Shown in pieces: positions 19,302 to 27,406 of a stretch of DNA of 64,000 nt. Position 1 is the stretch's first letter. The number at the start of each line of letters is the position of its first letter. The DNA comes from Alkalihalobacillus sp. CinArs1. Its GTDB lineage: Bacteria > Bacillota > Bacilli > Bacillales > Guptibacillaceae. Where the stretch lies: assembly GCF_947387515.1 (NCBI RefSeq), contig NZ_CANDOB010000001.1:1364001-1428000 (forward strand), given 5' to 3'. The notes beneath the pieces were generated by a model. It did no database searches, was not told the origin of the DNA, and saw nothing but the letters and a program-made list of their open reading frames with translations. The position numbers and the translations under genes were made by a program.

Positions 19302-20031
19302 CTGCTTCCCTCCTCATGGATTTTTTCATTTTTTTTGTTCGAGAGCCAACCTCTTTGTCACTAATGACTGCAATTGTGCCAAGGACTGGTAACCCAAGTA
19401 CTTTCTCAATATCATCTTCATCTTTAATAGTGTTATCAAGGAATTCAAGTAAAAACGCTAGTCCTACACCCACCATTAATCCCACAACTAAGGCAATTGC
19501 CATATTTAAAATTGGATTTGGATTGACTGGAGAAGGTGTTCCTTCAAAATTCGCCTTTGAAAGTATACTAACGTTATCCACATTCATTATTGAAGTAATT
19601 TCCTTTTCAAAAACACTCGCTGTTGTATTAGCTATTTTGACAGCAAGTGCAGGGTCTGCATCATTAACTTCAACTGATACTACTTGTGAGTTCTGTGCAT
19701 TGTTAACAGAAATCTTTTCATTTAATTCACTTGTAGACATATCTAAATTTAGGTCTTCCACTACCTGATCTAGAATGGTGGGACTCTTTATAATTACACT
19801 GTAAGTGTTAATCAGTTCAACATTAGTTCTAACCTGATTATAGTCAAAACCGTTTTCTGAATTGGCTTTTTGATTTACAAGAATTTGAGTGGATGTTTGG
19901 TAAATTGGGGTTAATAGGAAATAAGAGACGATTCCGCTAGTTGCTGTAGCAACTAACGTGATAAGTAGAATAAGGGAGAGTCGTTTTTTTAGTACTTCGA
20001 ATATTTCCTTCAAGCTGATTGTTTCTTCCAT
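19291..20031 (-). CDS. chain-length determinant/kinase activator (Wzz, YveK/CapA-like)
   Basis: Membrane adaptor of 246 residues with the Wzz layout: N-terminal transmembrane segment (about 18-40), an extracellular domain, then a proline-rich stretch NPNPILNMAIALVVGLMVGV leading into the second transmembrane segment. The start at 20031 is chosen because GGAGG lies 7 bases upstream and METISLKEIF-type sequence then opens the Wzz domain. An earlier in-frame start would add 22 odd residues. It activates the tyrosine kinase encoded next. Confidence 0.9.
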   Translation of the reverse strand: MEETISLKEIFEVLKKRLSLILLITLVATATSGIVSYFLLTPIYQTSTQILVNQKANSENGFDYNQVRTNVELINTYSVIIKSPTILDQVVEDLNLDMSTSELNEKISVNNAQNSQVVSVEVNDADPALAVKIANTTASVFEKEITSIMNVDNVSILSKANFEGTPSPVNPNPILNMAIALVVGLMVGVGLAFLLEFLDNTIKDEDDIEKVLGLPVLGTIAVISDKEVGSRTKKMKKSMRREAVES

Positions 20032-20124
20032 TAGATGCCTCCAGCAAAATATAAAAATTTTAGTTTTAAGAGTAACATTTTCCAGTACAGATTCCACTAT
20101 AACACAGAAAACCCTCGAATTTTA

Positions 20125-20145
20125 GGTGGATTTTCGATATCCACC
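20125..20145. repeat. inverted repeat between phosphatase and Wzz genes
   Basis: GGTGGA and TCCACC flank a 9-base loop in the 246-base gap between the phosphatase and Wzz genes. No T-tract follows on the minus strand, so it is not a simple terminator. A TATAGT-like -10 box lies about 25 bases further downstream on the minus strand, so a regulatory site for the wzz-kinase genes is possible. Confidence 0.3.
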
Positions 20146-20277
20146 CCCACGAAAATAGTATTAGTACGAATTACCCGTTCTTTTTTGTCGAATATTAGCG
20201 AAGAAAAGGCTTGCATTGCTGTTTTCTTAATTTTCGTGTCGAAAGTTTTTTTCTGTTACTTTTTCTGTCATATTTTC

Positions 20278-21045
20278 TTAAAATATTCCTAAGAATTTCT
20301 TACGCTTGATTTCTTGTGGTAGTTCTTTCGATACCATTTTTCCTTGGATCATCTCTTGCGCATTTTCTTGCAGCATATACCTTGTCGACATGTCGAATTC
20401 TCGTTCGACTGACTCCATTGCATTTCTTAAGTCAAAAGGCCTATTTGTGATGTTATGAGCGTCAGATGCAACAAAGTGCGCAAGGTTATGATGAATTAAA
20501 TCCATAGAGAACTTTTGAATTTTCTTACCCATCTTTCCAGTAACGCTTGAGCCGGTCAGTTGACTCAGTGCTCCTTCTTTTATTAACTTAAACAGCCGGT
20601 CAGGATTCTCCATAATTTCACGATTTCGCTCAGGGTGGACAATAACCGGGATAATTCCATTTACTTGGAGATCAAACAGGAGCTTATTTGCATAGCGCGG
20701 AAGATGACTCGATGGAAATTCGATCAACATATACATTCCAGTATCATTCACTGTCAACAGGTCTTCACCATTAATATCCTCTATGAGTTCTCCATAGATC
20801 CGGTTTTCTTGACCTGGTAGAATCTCTATATCGATTCCCTCTTGCTGTAACTTTGTGTTTAACAAACCAACCTCATTTAATATAGTAGTTTTGTCATTTT
20901 CAAAAGAACCATTTCTGTGGTGTGGACTAGCTACGATTTTTGTAATCCCCTGCTCATAGGCTTGCCTAGCCATAGCCAAACTATCTTCTATCGTTTTCGC
21001 TCCATCATCTATTCCTGGTAGAATATGTGAGTGAATATCGATCAT
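20278..21045 (-). CDS. PHP-type tyrosine-protein phosphatase (CpsB/CapC/YwqE-like)
   Basis: Manganese-dependent phosphatase of 255 residues that dephosphorylates the EPS tyrosine kinase. The PHP metal sites are visible: MIDIHSHILPGIDDGAKT at the start, VASPHHRNG at about 45-53, VHPERNREI and ASDAHNITNRP. The start at 21045 uses AAAGGGGAG upstream and puts the metal-binding DIHSH at residue 3, as in homologues. An earlier start would add nine residues. It leads the EPS gene run and is divergent from the LCP gene. Confidence 0.93.
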   Translation of the reverse strand: MIDIHSHILPGIDDGAKTIEDSLAMARQAYEQGITKIVASPHHRNGSFENDKTTILNEVGLLNTKLQQEGIDIEILPGQENRIYGELIEDINGEDLLTVNDTGMYMLIEFPSSHLPRYANKLLFDLQVNGIIPVIVHPERNREIMENPDRLFKLIKEGALSQLTGSSVTGKMGKKIQKFSMDLIHHNLAHFVASDAHNITNRPFDLRNAMESVEREFDMSTRYMLQENAQEMIQGKMVSKELPQEIKRKKFLGIF

Positions 21046-21085
21046 ATGATGCTCCCCTTTCAAATTTTGCACTATCCTATTAGAG

Positions 21086-21100
21086 TAGCATATTCTGCTA
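21086..21100. promoter_or_regulatory. palindrome in the EPS-LCP divergent intergenic region
   Basis: TAGCA-TATTC-TGCTA is a perfect 5-bp inverted repeat about 41 bases upstream of the phosphatase start. It could be an operator for the EPS operon. I could not assign a clear -35/-10 pair to it. Confidence 0.3.
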
Positions 21101-21187
21101 TCGTTTTTTGAAATTTCTCACCAAAACAACTGTTTAACTTTACCATATTTCCCGGTTTTGTCTATTCCTTTTTGTTTTTGGAAGGTA

Positions 21188-21217
21188 TTTACTTTGCGTT
21201 TTACTTGGACGTATAAT
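21188..21217 (+). promoter_or_regulatory. putative sigma-A promoter of the LCP gene
   Basis: TTTACT (21188-21193) and a perfect TATAAT (21212-21217) with 18-base spacing lie about 60 bases before the LCP start codon. The -35 match is only moderate. Confidence 0.45.
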
Positions 21218-21277
21218 AAAGATTAGGACTTTGCACTTATTTGAATTTATTACGTTATAGAAAGCTGGAATGTATTT

Positions 21278-22183
21278 ATGAGAAAGTTCTTACTAATTAC
21301 CGGTATTATCATGGGAGTACTTTTGATTTCGGCTGGGGGATATGCTTTCTACCTATATTCTTCAGTGAAAGATACGGCTAGTACGATGCATGAGCCAATC
21401 GATCGTGAAACGTCAGCTAAACGAACTGAAAACGTAAATATGGCTGAAAAAGATCCGATTTCCATTCTTCTCGTAGGCGTCGATGAACGCTCGAACGATC
21501 AGGGGCGATCTGATACGATGATTATGATCACCCTTAACCCTAACGATGAGTCGATGTATATGTTTAACTTACCACGTGACACCAGAACAGAGATTGTAGG
21601 CCGCGGGACGATCGAAAAAATGAACCATGCCTATGCATATGGCGGCGTTGAAATGACGATGGATACGGTTGAAAACTTTTTGGATGTCCCAATCGACTAT
21701 TATTTCAAAGTAAACATGGAAGCATTCAAGGATGTTGTGTCAGCACTCGGAGGCGTAACTGTCGACAATCCTCTCTCTTTTGACTATGAAGGATACACCT
21801 TTCCCAAGGGTGAAATTGAGTTAAATGCACAAGAAGCTCTTGCGTTTTCACGAATGCGATACGAAGATCCAAAAGGCGACCTTGGTCGAAATGATCGTCA
21901 GCGCGAAGTGATTAAAGCCATTATTAATGAAGGCGCAAGTGTTGGAAGTATCAATAAAGTAGGCACGCTACTTGACGCTGTTGGCAGCAACGTAAAGACG
22001 AACATGACGTTTGAAGAAATGAATAATATTTTCCAGAATTATAGAAGCGCACGTAAGAATATGAATACGTTTGAAATCAACGGTCATGGCGAAATGATCG
22101 ATAACCTTTGGTACTACATCGTACCTGAGCAAGAGAAACAAATGATTACACAAAAATTAAAAGATCATCTAGGAATCAGCTAA
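21278..22183 (+). CDS. LytR-CpsA-Psr (LCP) family cell-wall polymer ligase
   Basis: Membrane-anchored enzyme of 301 residues that moves lipid-linked anionic polymers (teichoic acid or capsule) to peptidoglycan. It has one N-terminal transmembrane helix (about 4-26) and the LCP domain from about residue 60. Visible are ILLVGVDERSNDQGRSDTMI, the arginine-bearing NLPRDTRTEIVG, and the downstream AFSRMRYEDPKGDLGRNDRQ. It lies divergent from the EPS operon, so attaching that polymer to the wall is the natural guess. A 19-bp terminator follows at once. Confidence 0.93.
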   Translation: MRKFLLITGIIMGVLLISAGGYAFYLYSSVKDTASTMHEPIDRETSAKRTENVNMAEKDPISILLVGVDERSNDQGRSDTMIMITLNPNDESMYMFNLPRDTRTEIVGRGTIEKMNHAYAYGGVEMTMDTVENFLDVPIDYYFKVNMEAFKDVVSALGGVTVDNPLSFDYEGYTFPKGEIELNAQEALAFSRMRYEDPKGDLGRNDRQREVIKAIINEGASVGSINKVGTLLDAVGSNVKTNMTFEEMNNIFQNYRSARKNMNTFEINGHGEMIDNLWYYIVPEQEKQMITQKLKDHLGIS

Positions 22184-22185
22184 TT

Positions 22186-22229
22186 AAAAAGAAGGTGCTT
22201 TTGACATTCATCAAAAGCACCTTCTTTTT
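22186..22229. terminator. bidirectional terminator between LCP gene and a small ORF
   Basis: A perfect 19-bp stem (22186-22204 with 22211-22229) around a 6-base loop, with A-tract and T-tract inside the stem ends, serves both the LCP gene (plus) and the small gene at 22235-22405 (minus). Confidence 0.9.
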
Positions 22230-22234
22230 GTTGT

Positions 22235-22405
22235 TCAATCCGTATACAGTTTTGCTTCGTCAGCAGACATATACTTCGTAAGGATTTTTCTAATCTTTTC
22301 TATGTACGGTCCTGCAGATTCTGGCTGCTTTTGCTCTTTTTCTACTTCTTGAACAAACGCTTGAAGTTCCGTCCACATTAAATTCCCTTCCTCTTTTGTA
22401 TCCAT
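22235..22405 (-). CDS. small hypothetical protein, 56 residues
   Basis: An ATG at 22405 lies behind GGAGGTAAGGTGTTA, a good ribosome binding site. The frame reads 56 codons and stops just before the shared terminator. The product is soluble, charged and probably helical: it begins MDTKEEGNLMWTELQAFVQE and ends IRKILTKYMSADEAKLYTD. I do not recognise the family. The ribosome binding site, convergent terminator and codon use all support a real gene. Confidence 0.65.
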   Translation of the reverse strand: MDTKEEGNLMWTELQAFVQEVEKEQKQPESAGPYIEKIRKILTKYMSADEAKLYTD

Positions 22406-22860
22406 TAACACCTTACCTCCGTAATCTCGTAAACTATTTTTTTGATTATAGCACCGACTTCAAGTAATTTCCACTTAATTGAGAGAATTTACACTTGTTT
22501 ACAATTGAAGGATTCGATAAATAGTTCTTTTTACCTGCTTTTTGTACGTTATAACGACCTTTTGGTAACTAGCGATTAGTGTTGACTAGGAGATATCTAC
22601 CCGGAGCTTTTAAATTTCAAACTTTTATTATGGTACAACTTAAAAAATATGCTCTTTCATTTATTTCGTCGAATCGTAGCGATCTTTATGGATAGGTTGC
22701 TAATAGTTGAGTATAAGTTATTGAATCGTAGTAATAAGTTCCATAAGCATGAGAATGAAAATACAATATGAACGAAATCTTGGTCTGGGTACGTTTTGGG
22801 AGATTCTTTATGTATTGTAGTTTGGAAGTATTAGGAGGAATCAATTTATGTAAACCTAAT
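22406..22860. other. intergenic region, no gene recognised
   Basis: About 455 AT-rich bases between two small minus-strand genes. I see only frames under 25 codons without ribosome binding sites, including an ATG-TAA start-stop behind AGGAGGAATCAATTT near 22830-22853, perhaps a remnant of a lost gene start. Confidence 0.5.
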
Positions 22861-22894
22861 AAAAGACCATCTGAGTATAATCAGATGGTCTTTT
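22861..22894. terminator. terminator after the 42-residue membrane peptide gene
   Basis: AAAAGACCATCTGA (22861-22874) and its exact complement (22881-22894) form a 14-bp stem with a 6-base loop. On the minus strand the T-rich arm is followed by ATTAGG. It overlaps the stop codon of the small gene. Confidence 0.8.
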
Positions 22895-23021
22895 AACTAG
22901 CTAGCAAACTAATGACAGCGCCTACAAGTATTGAAAATAAAGGTATTAGAGCATAACCTATTTGCTTATTACGTTTCTTTTTCCATGCAATCTCTTCAGG
23001 AGTCATCCATGTTCCGTTCAT
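22893..23021 (-). CDS. small single-span membrane protein, 42 residues
   Basis: The ATG at 23021 is preceded by AGAGGGATTGA. The product starts MNGTWMTPEEIAWKKKRNKQ and continues as one hydrophobic helix (about 22-41) with a basic stretch before it, so it should insert in the membrane with the N-terminus inside. A terminator overlaps the stop codon. I do not recognise the family. Confidence 0.6.
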   Translation of the reverse strand: MNGTWMTPEEIAWKKKRNKQIGYALIPLFSILVGAVISLLAS

Positions 23022-23728
23022 TCAATCCCTCTTTTTCGATAATTTTTGTGATTATGAAGTGGGTTTTTTACAAGGTCGGCTTATTTACAAGTTATATTTT
23101 AGCATAATATGTCTAACGATGTAGGTATAATTAAGAAAAATTTACCTATAAGTCTAAAATATTCCTAAAACCGAGTTTGAATTCGATCTTACTAAATTCC
23201 TACTTATAAATTCACCTCTAACTAACTACATCATTATCTATCGGAAGAATTGACTAAATTTATACCCATACGATGAAAAATAGGTAAATATAATTATGCA
23301 AAGATAATGATATGTATTCCAAAATTTTCTTCGGTATTTTAAAGAATAATGATTAATCCTGCTCTTCAATCTCTAAAAAAGCTTTTCACAGCAAGGATAA
23401 AGTACTAAAATCGTTCTGGCTTTCGGAGATAGATAACAAATTGGAAGATCGTCACCTTCATTCACCTCCTACTATCAACCTATTATGATCAAGGTATAAA
23501 GATATACGTAATTCCCTTTTACTTCCTATAGAAACTCACTTCCTAGTCCTTCCTTCCTCTTTCACTCAATATTCCTCCAGTTATATTTTCAAACAAATAC
23601 CGTAGAAAACGTAAGATAAGCTCCTTATCCCCGTTTATAGTAACCCTCTATCACCCACAACATCTCCTCTATCAATCTTTTACAATCATACCTAAGCAAG
23701 CCAAAACATTCTCGAAGGAGATTCAAGC
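23022..23728. other. intergenic region upstream of the peptide cluster
   Basis: About 700 AT-rich bases without a supported gene on either strand. I could not find a convincing sigma-A promoter directly before the first cluster gene. The length leaves room for a regulatory RNA or complex control region, but I see no specific structure. Confidence 0.5.
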
Positions 23729-24241
23729 GTGATTCTTTTACCGACGGTTTGGTTGACCCTATTAATTCTTTTTTATTTTTATCAAAAACAATATAAAGAA
23801 GAACTACAGTTACTGCCAGCGTTGGATGAGGTCAGCGTCGCTACTACGACTCATCCGATCGTTGGGAAGAGTGTTAAGCACCAGCTGATCGAGTCATTCT
23901 CTTCACCATATTCTATTATTCTGGTTGCAAGTGAACGTTGTAACTACTGTGAGCCGGAACTTGAGGAACTTTTGTTAGAAAATAGAACGGCTCAGCTGCC
24001 GGTCTTTGTTGCCGTTTTAGATGAAGAAGGAAAAAGCGATTCAAAATATACGAAGTACGATAACGAGGTCGCACTCTCAAAAGTTGAAGAAGACACGTTA
24101 AAGAAGTACTCGATTTATGAATTCCCAACACTGCTGTTAGTCGATGAGAAAGGAGTCGTACTGGAGGCATCGGGTTGGAATCGAGCGTTATTCGTACACT
24201 ATGACATGTTATTGAAAGGAGGTGGAAGAGATGTTGAATAA
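23729..24241 (+). CDS. membrane-anchored thioredoxin-like protein with CNYC motif
   Basis: A 170-residue protein starting at GTG behind GAAGGAG with 8-base spacing. One N-terminal transmembrane helix (about 2-18) is followed by a thioredoxin-like domain exposed outside. VASERCNYCEPELEELL (about 66-82) carries the redox CxxC and YEFPTLLLVDEKG carries the cis-Pro loop. It probably oxidises or isomerises disulfides. Its end overlaps the start of the six-Cys peptide gene by 11 bases, so the two are translationally linked, and the peptide is the obvious substrate (inference). Confidence 0.8.
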   Translation: MILLPTVWLTLLILFYFYQKQYKEELQLLPALDEVSVATTTHPIVGKSVKHQLIESFSSPYSIILVASERCNYCEPELEELLLENRTAQLPVFVAVLDEEGKSDSKYTKYDNEVALSKVEEDTLKKYSIYEFPTLLLVDEKGVVLEASGWNRALFVHYDMLLKGGGRDVE

Positions 24242-24407
24242 GCTTTTAGGTGTGAAGCCGAATGCGTATCCTTGTGACTCAAAAATAAAGCGCAGTTACT
24301 GCGGTGCTACTTGTAACACAGTAGGAGACCGTTCTTGGCAGACGTCTTATTATGATAGCGTTACAGGGAAAACGTGTAAGACGATCTATCATTCTTGCTC
24401 TTGCTAA
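24231..24407 (+). CDS. six-cysteine secreted peptide precursor, 58 residues (bacteriocin-like or Mau-small-subunit-like)
   Basis: The ATG at 24231 has AAGGAGGT 7 bases upstream; a GTG at 24222 overlaps that site and is unlikely. The product has Cys at 15, 24, 28, 49, 56 and 58, one Trp (36), many Tyr/Ser/Thr, and ends TIYHSCSC. The first 14 residues, MLNKLLGVKPNAYP, could be a short leader. There is no double-glycine motif and no Sec signal peptide. Flanking redox proteins and an exporter imply a disulfide-bonded secreted peptide. The spacing of Trp, Tyr-Asp, Gly-Lys and the C-terminal Cys loosely recalls methylamine dehydrogenase light chain, but with one Trp it cannot form a tryptophan tryptophylquinone. 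Function unknown; a bacteriocin is the leading idea. Confidence 0.7.
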   Translation: MLNKLLGVKPNAYPCDSKIKRSYCGATCNTVGDRSWQTSYYDSVTGKTCKTIYHSCSC

Positions 24408-24420
24408 TCTAGTCATTACA

Positions 24421-24446
24421 TAGACCAGGGATTCGTTCCTGGTCTA
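24421..24446 (+). promoter_or_regulatory. stem-loop between peptide gene and exporter gene
   Basis: TAGACCAGG and its complement form a 9-bp stem with an 8-base loop, followed by AAAAAC rather than a T-tract. It lies 14 bases after the peptide stop codon and 24 before the ABC exporter. Such hairpins after precursor genes often protect the short mRNA or let the peptide be made in excess. It does not look like a full terminator. Confidence 0.55.
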
Positions 24447-24469
24447 AAAACTTATTTGGCGGTAATGCG

Positions 24470-26254
24470 ATGGATATGACTTACTTAAAGAAAAGTTTCG
24501 CTTTCATTTGGAAAATCAGTCCCTTATGGTTTTTAGCTTCGATCCTCATTCGAGTAATCACAGGATTACTACCATTAGCTGCTTTATGGGTGACGAAGGA
24601 ACTCGTCAATGCTGTTGCTGCGATCATCACATCAGCGGACCCTGATTACGAACATGCTTTTATCTTTCTAAGTCTTGAACTTCTCATCGTCGGTCTAGGA
24701 TCCACCCTTCGGCATGTTTCCGAGATATTCGATGAGCAAATCGAAATCAAACTAGACTACAGAGTGGGGAAGCTTGTTTCAGATAAAGCAGCATCCGTAC
24801 CACTCAGCTATTATGAAATACCTGAATTTTATAATCACCAGGAACGCATAAGCGGCAACTATGGAAACAAGCTTATGTCACCGGTGAAAAACGTGCTTGA
24901 TCTTGGTCAGTACTCGATCAGCTTAATTTCTTATCTCTCTTTCTTATTGTCATTCCACTGGGGTCTCATGATATTAAGCTCCATCGCAGCAATTCCGATT
25001 TTACTCATGCAAACTCGTTTCGGGAACGAGAAGTTTTTCTTATTAAAGTTTCAAACTCGAAAAGCGCGAGAAGCCAATTTCTTAAATAACCTGCTGCATG
25101 ATCGGCAATCGGCTAAGGAGATCCGACTCTTTAACCTCGGTCAGCGCTTTATTTCGAATTGGGGACGCTTGTTTTTAGAGAACAATCACGAGATCCTCGC
25201 GTTGTTAAAAAAGGAAAAAAAGGTGCAGATCATATTAGATTTCTTTACTGCCGTCTTGTACAGCCTCTCTGCTGCCGTTGTCATCTGGCTGTTAAGAAGT
25301 CGCTCGTTAGGAATCGGAGAGTTTGTGTCGATCGGGCAAGCGATCAAAGGCTCTCAATCTTCCTTAAACATGATTGCATCCAACCTTGCAAGAATATATG
25401 AAGAAAATTTATACATAGAAGATTTATTCGAGTTTCTCGATTTTCGCGATGAACGGTACACGTTGTCTCATCTCGACCGGTCCACTCCGTTTCCAGAGAA
25501 GCTTCAAAACGGTATCTCAATCAGAAATGTGAGCTTTTGGTACCCGGATAGTGACAAAATGGTGCTCGATAATGTTAGTTTTACGATTTCACCTGGAGAG
25601 AAGGTCGCGATCGTCGGGGATAACGGGTCTGGGAAGACAACCCTTGTGAAATGTTTATTGGGCATGTACCCAGTCAGCACCGGTGAGATCGTTGTTGATG
25701 GCATGAACATCAATGAATACGATCCTTCTACGCTGAAGAATAGTATGACAGGCATTTTTCAAGACTTTATGCAGCTGCCTTTCACTGTTCGAGAAAACAT
25801 AACGCTAGGCGACATCGATCGTGATGATGATCTTTTGATGCGCAAAGTAGTCAAGCAGTCTGGTATTTTCGATACGATTCAGAAGTTTCCCGATCAGTTT
25901 GAGACGAGGTTAGGCAAGCTTCTCGGTGACGGAGAAGATTTATCAGGTGGACAATGGCAGAAGCTTGCGTTAGCACGTGCGTTATTCAGTAAGGCGAACA
26001 TCATTATACTCGATGAACCGACAGCGTCACTTGATCCGTTAACCGAGCTGAAGATATTCGATCAGTTCAAACAGATCACAGAAGATAAAACGACGATCTA
26101 TATTTCACATCGCATGGCAGCAGCACGGCTTGCCGACCGCATTCTCGTGATGAAAGCAGGCAAAGTAGTCGAGGTAGGAAGTCACGAAGAATTGATCGCT
26201 CGTGGCAATGACTATTACGACATGTTCACGAGCCAGGCTCAATGGTATGCATGA
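24470..26254 (+). CDS. ABC transporter, fused permease-ATPase (peptide exporter-like, no C39 peptidase)
   Basis: A 594-residue half-transporter: membrane domain with about six helices (roughly 15-330), then an ATPase with Walker A VGDNGSGKTTLVK (about 379-391), Q-loop GIFQDFMQLPF, signature LSGGQWQKLALARAL and Walker B IIILDEPTAS. It lacks the N-terminal C39 peptidase of double-glycine bacteriocin exporters, so it resembles lantibiotic-type or McjD-type exporters. Placed right after the six-Cys peptide gene, it is the likely export pump for the peptide; its gene ends just before the MauE-like gene's ribosome binding site. Confidence 0.85.
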   Translation: MDMTYLKKSFAFIWKISPLWFLASILIRVITGLLPLAALWVTKELVNAVAAIITSADPDYEHAFIFLSLELLIVGLGSTLRHVSEIFDEQIEIKLDYRVGKLVSDKAASVPLSYYEIPEFYNHQERISGNYGNKLMSPVKNVLDLGQYSISLISYLSFLLSFHWGLMILSSIAAIPILLMQTRFGNEKFFLLKFQTRKAREANFLNNLLHDRQSAKEIRLFNLGQRFISNWGRLFLENNHEILALLKKEKKVQIILDFFTAVLYSLSAAVVIWLLRSRSLGIGEFVSIGQAIKGSQSSLNMIASNLARIYEENLYIEDLFEFLDFRDERYTLSHLDRSTPFPEKLQNGISIRNVSFWYPDSDKMVLDNVSFTISPGEKVAIVGDNGSGKTTLVKCLLGMYPVSTGEIVVDGMNINEYDPSTLKNSMTGIFQDFMQLPFTVRENITLGDIDRDDDLLMRKVVKQSGIFDTIQKFPDQFETRLGKLLGDGEDLSGGQWQKLALARALFSKANIIILDEPTASLDPLTELKIFDQFKQITEDKTTIYISHRMAAARLADRILVMKAGKVVEVGSHEELIARGNDYYDMFTSQAQWYA

Positions 26255-26268
26255 TCGGAGGTGTCATG

Positions 26269-26835
26269 ATGGAACTACTCGTTCTTTTCTTACGGATAGG
26301 GCTCGCCTCTATCCTCTTAACATCTGCCTATACAAAGATTAAAGAGATGGCAGGGCATATCGAAAGTATAAGAAACTATCGAATCCTGCCTTCAAAGCTC
26401 GTTAAAACCGCTGGATACGTGGATGTAACGGTAGAACTACTGCTCGGCACGTGTATTCTAGTCGGACTGCTTTTTAATGGCAGCGTTGCTATTTCTATTT
26501 TGTTGATCGGAACCTATACACTAGCCATCGTCATCAACCTTAAAAGAGGGAGAACTGACCTATCGTGTGGATGTGGCGGGATCGTTGGGGAAAACCTCCT
26601 TTCATGGAGGCTTGTTTTGCGGAACGTCGGCATCATGATTGGCGCTTCTCTTCTCTTCTTCAGTCAAGTTGATCTAGGTATGCTTGATGCGGTATTGAGC
26701 GGAAAGTCGATTCGCGACGTTTATCCTGAATCTTTCTTTATTGCGTTTTGCGGGGGATGGGTAACGCTGATCTGCATCATCATCGTGCGTGAAGTCACAA
26801 CGCTAAGGAAGCATTTTAAAAGATTGCTAGCGTAA
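26269..26835 (+). CDS. MauE/DoxX-like redox-associated membrane protein
   Basis: A 188-residue protein with about four or five membrane helices. The start at 26269 is chosen because GGAGGTG lies 5 bases upstream; the adjacent ATG at 26266 is also possible. It opens LLVLFLRIGLASILLTSAYT-like, typical of MauE, and carries the paired cysteines DLSCGCGGIVGENLLSW after the fourth helix. MauE and MauD are known to be needed for disulfide-rich methylamine dehydrogenase light chain in methylotrophs. Here it should pass electrons or disulfides to the thioredoxin-like partners. Confidence 0.8.
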   Translation: MELLVLFLRIGLASILLTSAYTKIKEMAGHIESIRNYRILPSKLVKTAGYVDVTVELLLGTCILVGLLFNGSVAISILLIGTYTLAIVINLKRGRTDLSCGCGGIVGENLLSWRLVLRNVGIMIGASLLFFSQVDLGMLDAVLSGKSIRDVYPESFFIAFCGGWVTLICIIIVREVTTLRKHFKRLLA

Positions 26836-26849
26836 AGGAGGATACAAGA

Positions 26850-27389
26850 ATGAACTGGCAGCTACTGTCTCATATTGGTTTATGGCTCTTTCTATTCTTT
26901 CAATTTGCTATATTACTATATTTTCTGAAGCAGGTTACCCACTTTCTTAATCGGTTTAGAAGCAGTGGTGGAACAGTTGAGGAGAAAGCGTTACGAATCG
27001 GTGATCCAGCACCGCTTTTTCGCTCGAAGGATCAAAACAATCGTCTTCTTTCTATGAGTGAGTTAAATGGAAAACACACGATCATGATCTTCAGGAGTGC
27101 AACATGCCCCACTTGCTCAACACTACTGAGCAATGTGCCACACCTTGCAGAACAATTCGAGGCGAACATGCTTATTGTTTCACAGGAAAAATTAGGGAAG
27201 GAATTTTGTCCTTCTATCGCTAATACTTCTTATATAGTCGCTCCAGAATTATTTGAAACGTATTATATTAAAAAAGTGCCGACCATCTTTATCATCGACC
27301 CGAGTGGTAACGTCGCAGCTACTGGCGATATGAATGAACTCGACAATCTATTACGCTTCGTTCCGTTGGCCGCCAATATCGCACAGTAG
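26850..27389 (+). CDS. MauD-like membrane-anchored thioredoxin
   Basis: A 179-residue protein with an N-terminal transmembrane helix (about 8-28), then a TlpA/AhpC-type domain: RIGDPAPLFRSKDQNNRLLS, redox site SATCPTCSTLL (about 88-98) and cis-Pro loop KKVPTIFIIDPSGNV. The CPTC site and helix match MauD-type disulfide proteins. It sits 14 bases after the MauE-like gene. It is the second thioredoxin-like protein in the cluster, so a reducing and an oxidising branch may coexist. Confidence 0.82.
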   Translation: MNWQLLSHIGLWLFLFFQFAILLYFLKQVTHFLNRFRSSGGTVEEKALRIGDPAPLFRSKDQNNRLLSMSELNGKHTIMIFRSATCPTCSTLLSNVPHLAEQFEANMLIVSQEKLGKEFCPSIANTSYIVAPELFETYYIKKVPTIFIIDPSGNVAATGDMNELDNLLRFVPLAANIAQ

Positions 27390-27406
27390 AGACAAGGGGG
27401 ATCTAC

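Noticed and set aside
19277-19768. 163-residue plus-strand frame opposite wzz
   Set aside because: Antisense to a well-supported Wzz gene and low-complexity Ser/Thr composition.
24231-24407. Peptide read as a lantibiotic or double-glycine bacteriocin
   Set aside because: No LanB/LanC/LanM gene, no GG/GA leader motif and no C39 peptidase domain in the exporter. Redox partners point to disulfides rather than lanthionines.
24231-24407. Peptide read as a glycocin such as sublancin
   Set aside because: No SunS-like glycosyltransferase is near. The thioredoxin-like pair alone is not enough.
24222-24407. Peptide start at GTG 24222
   Set aside because: It overlaps the ribosome binding site AAGGAGGT, which is spaced correctly for the ATG at 24231.
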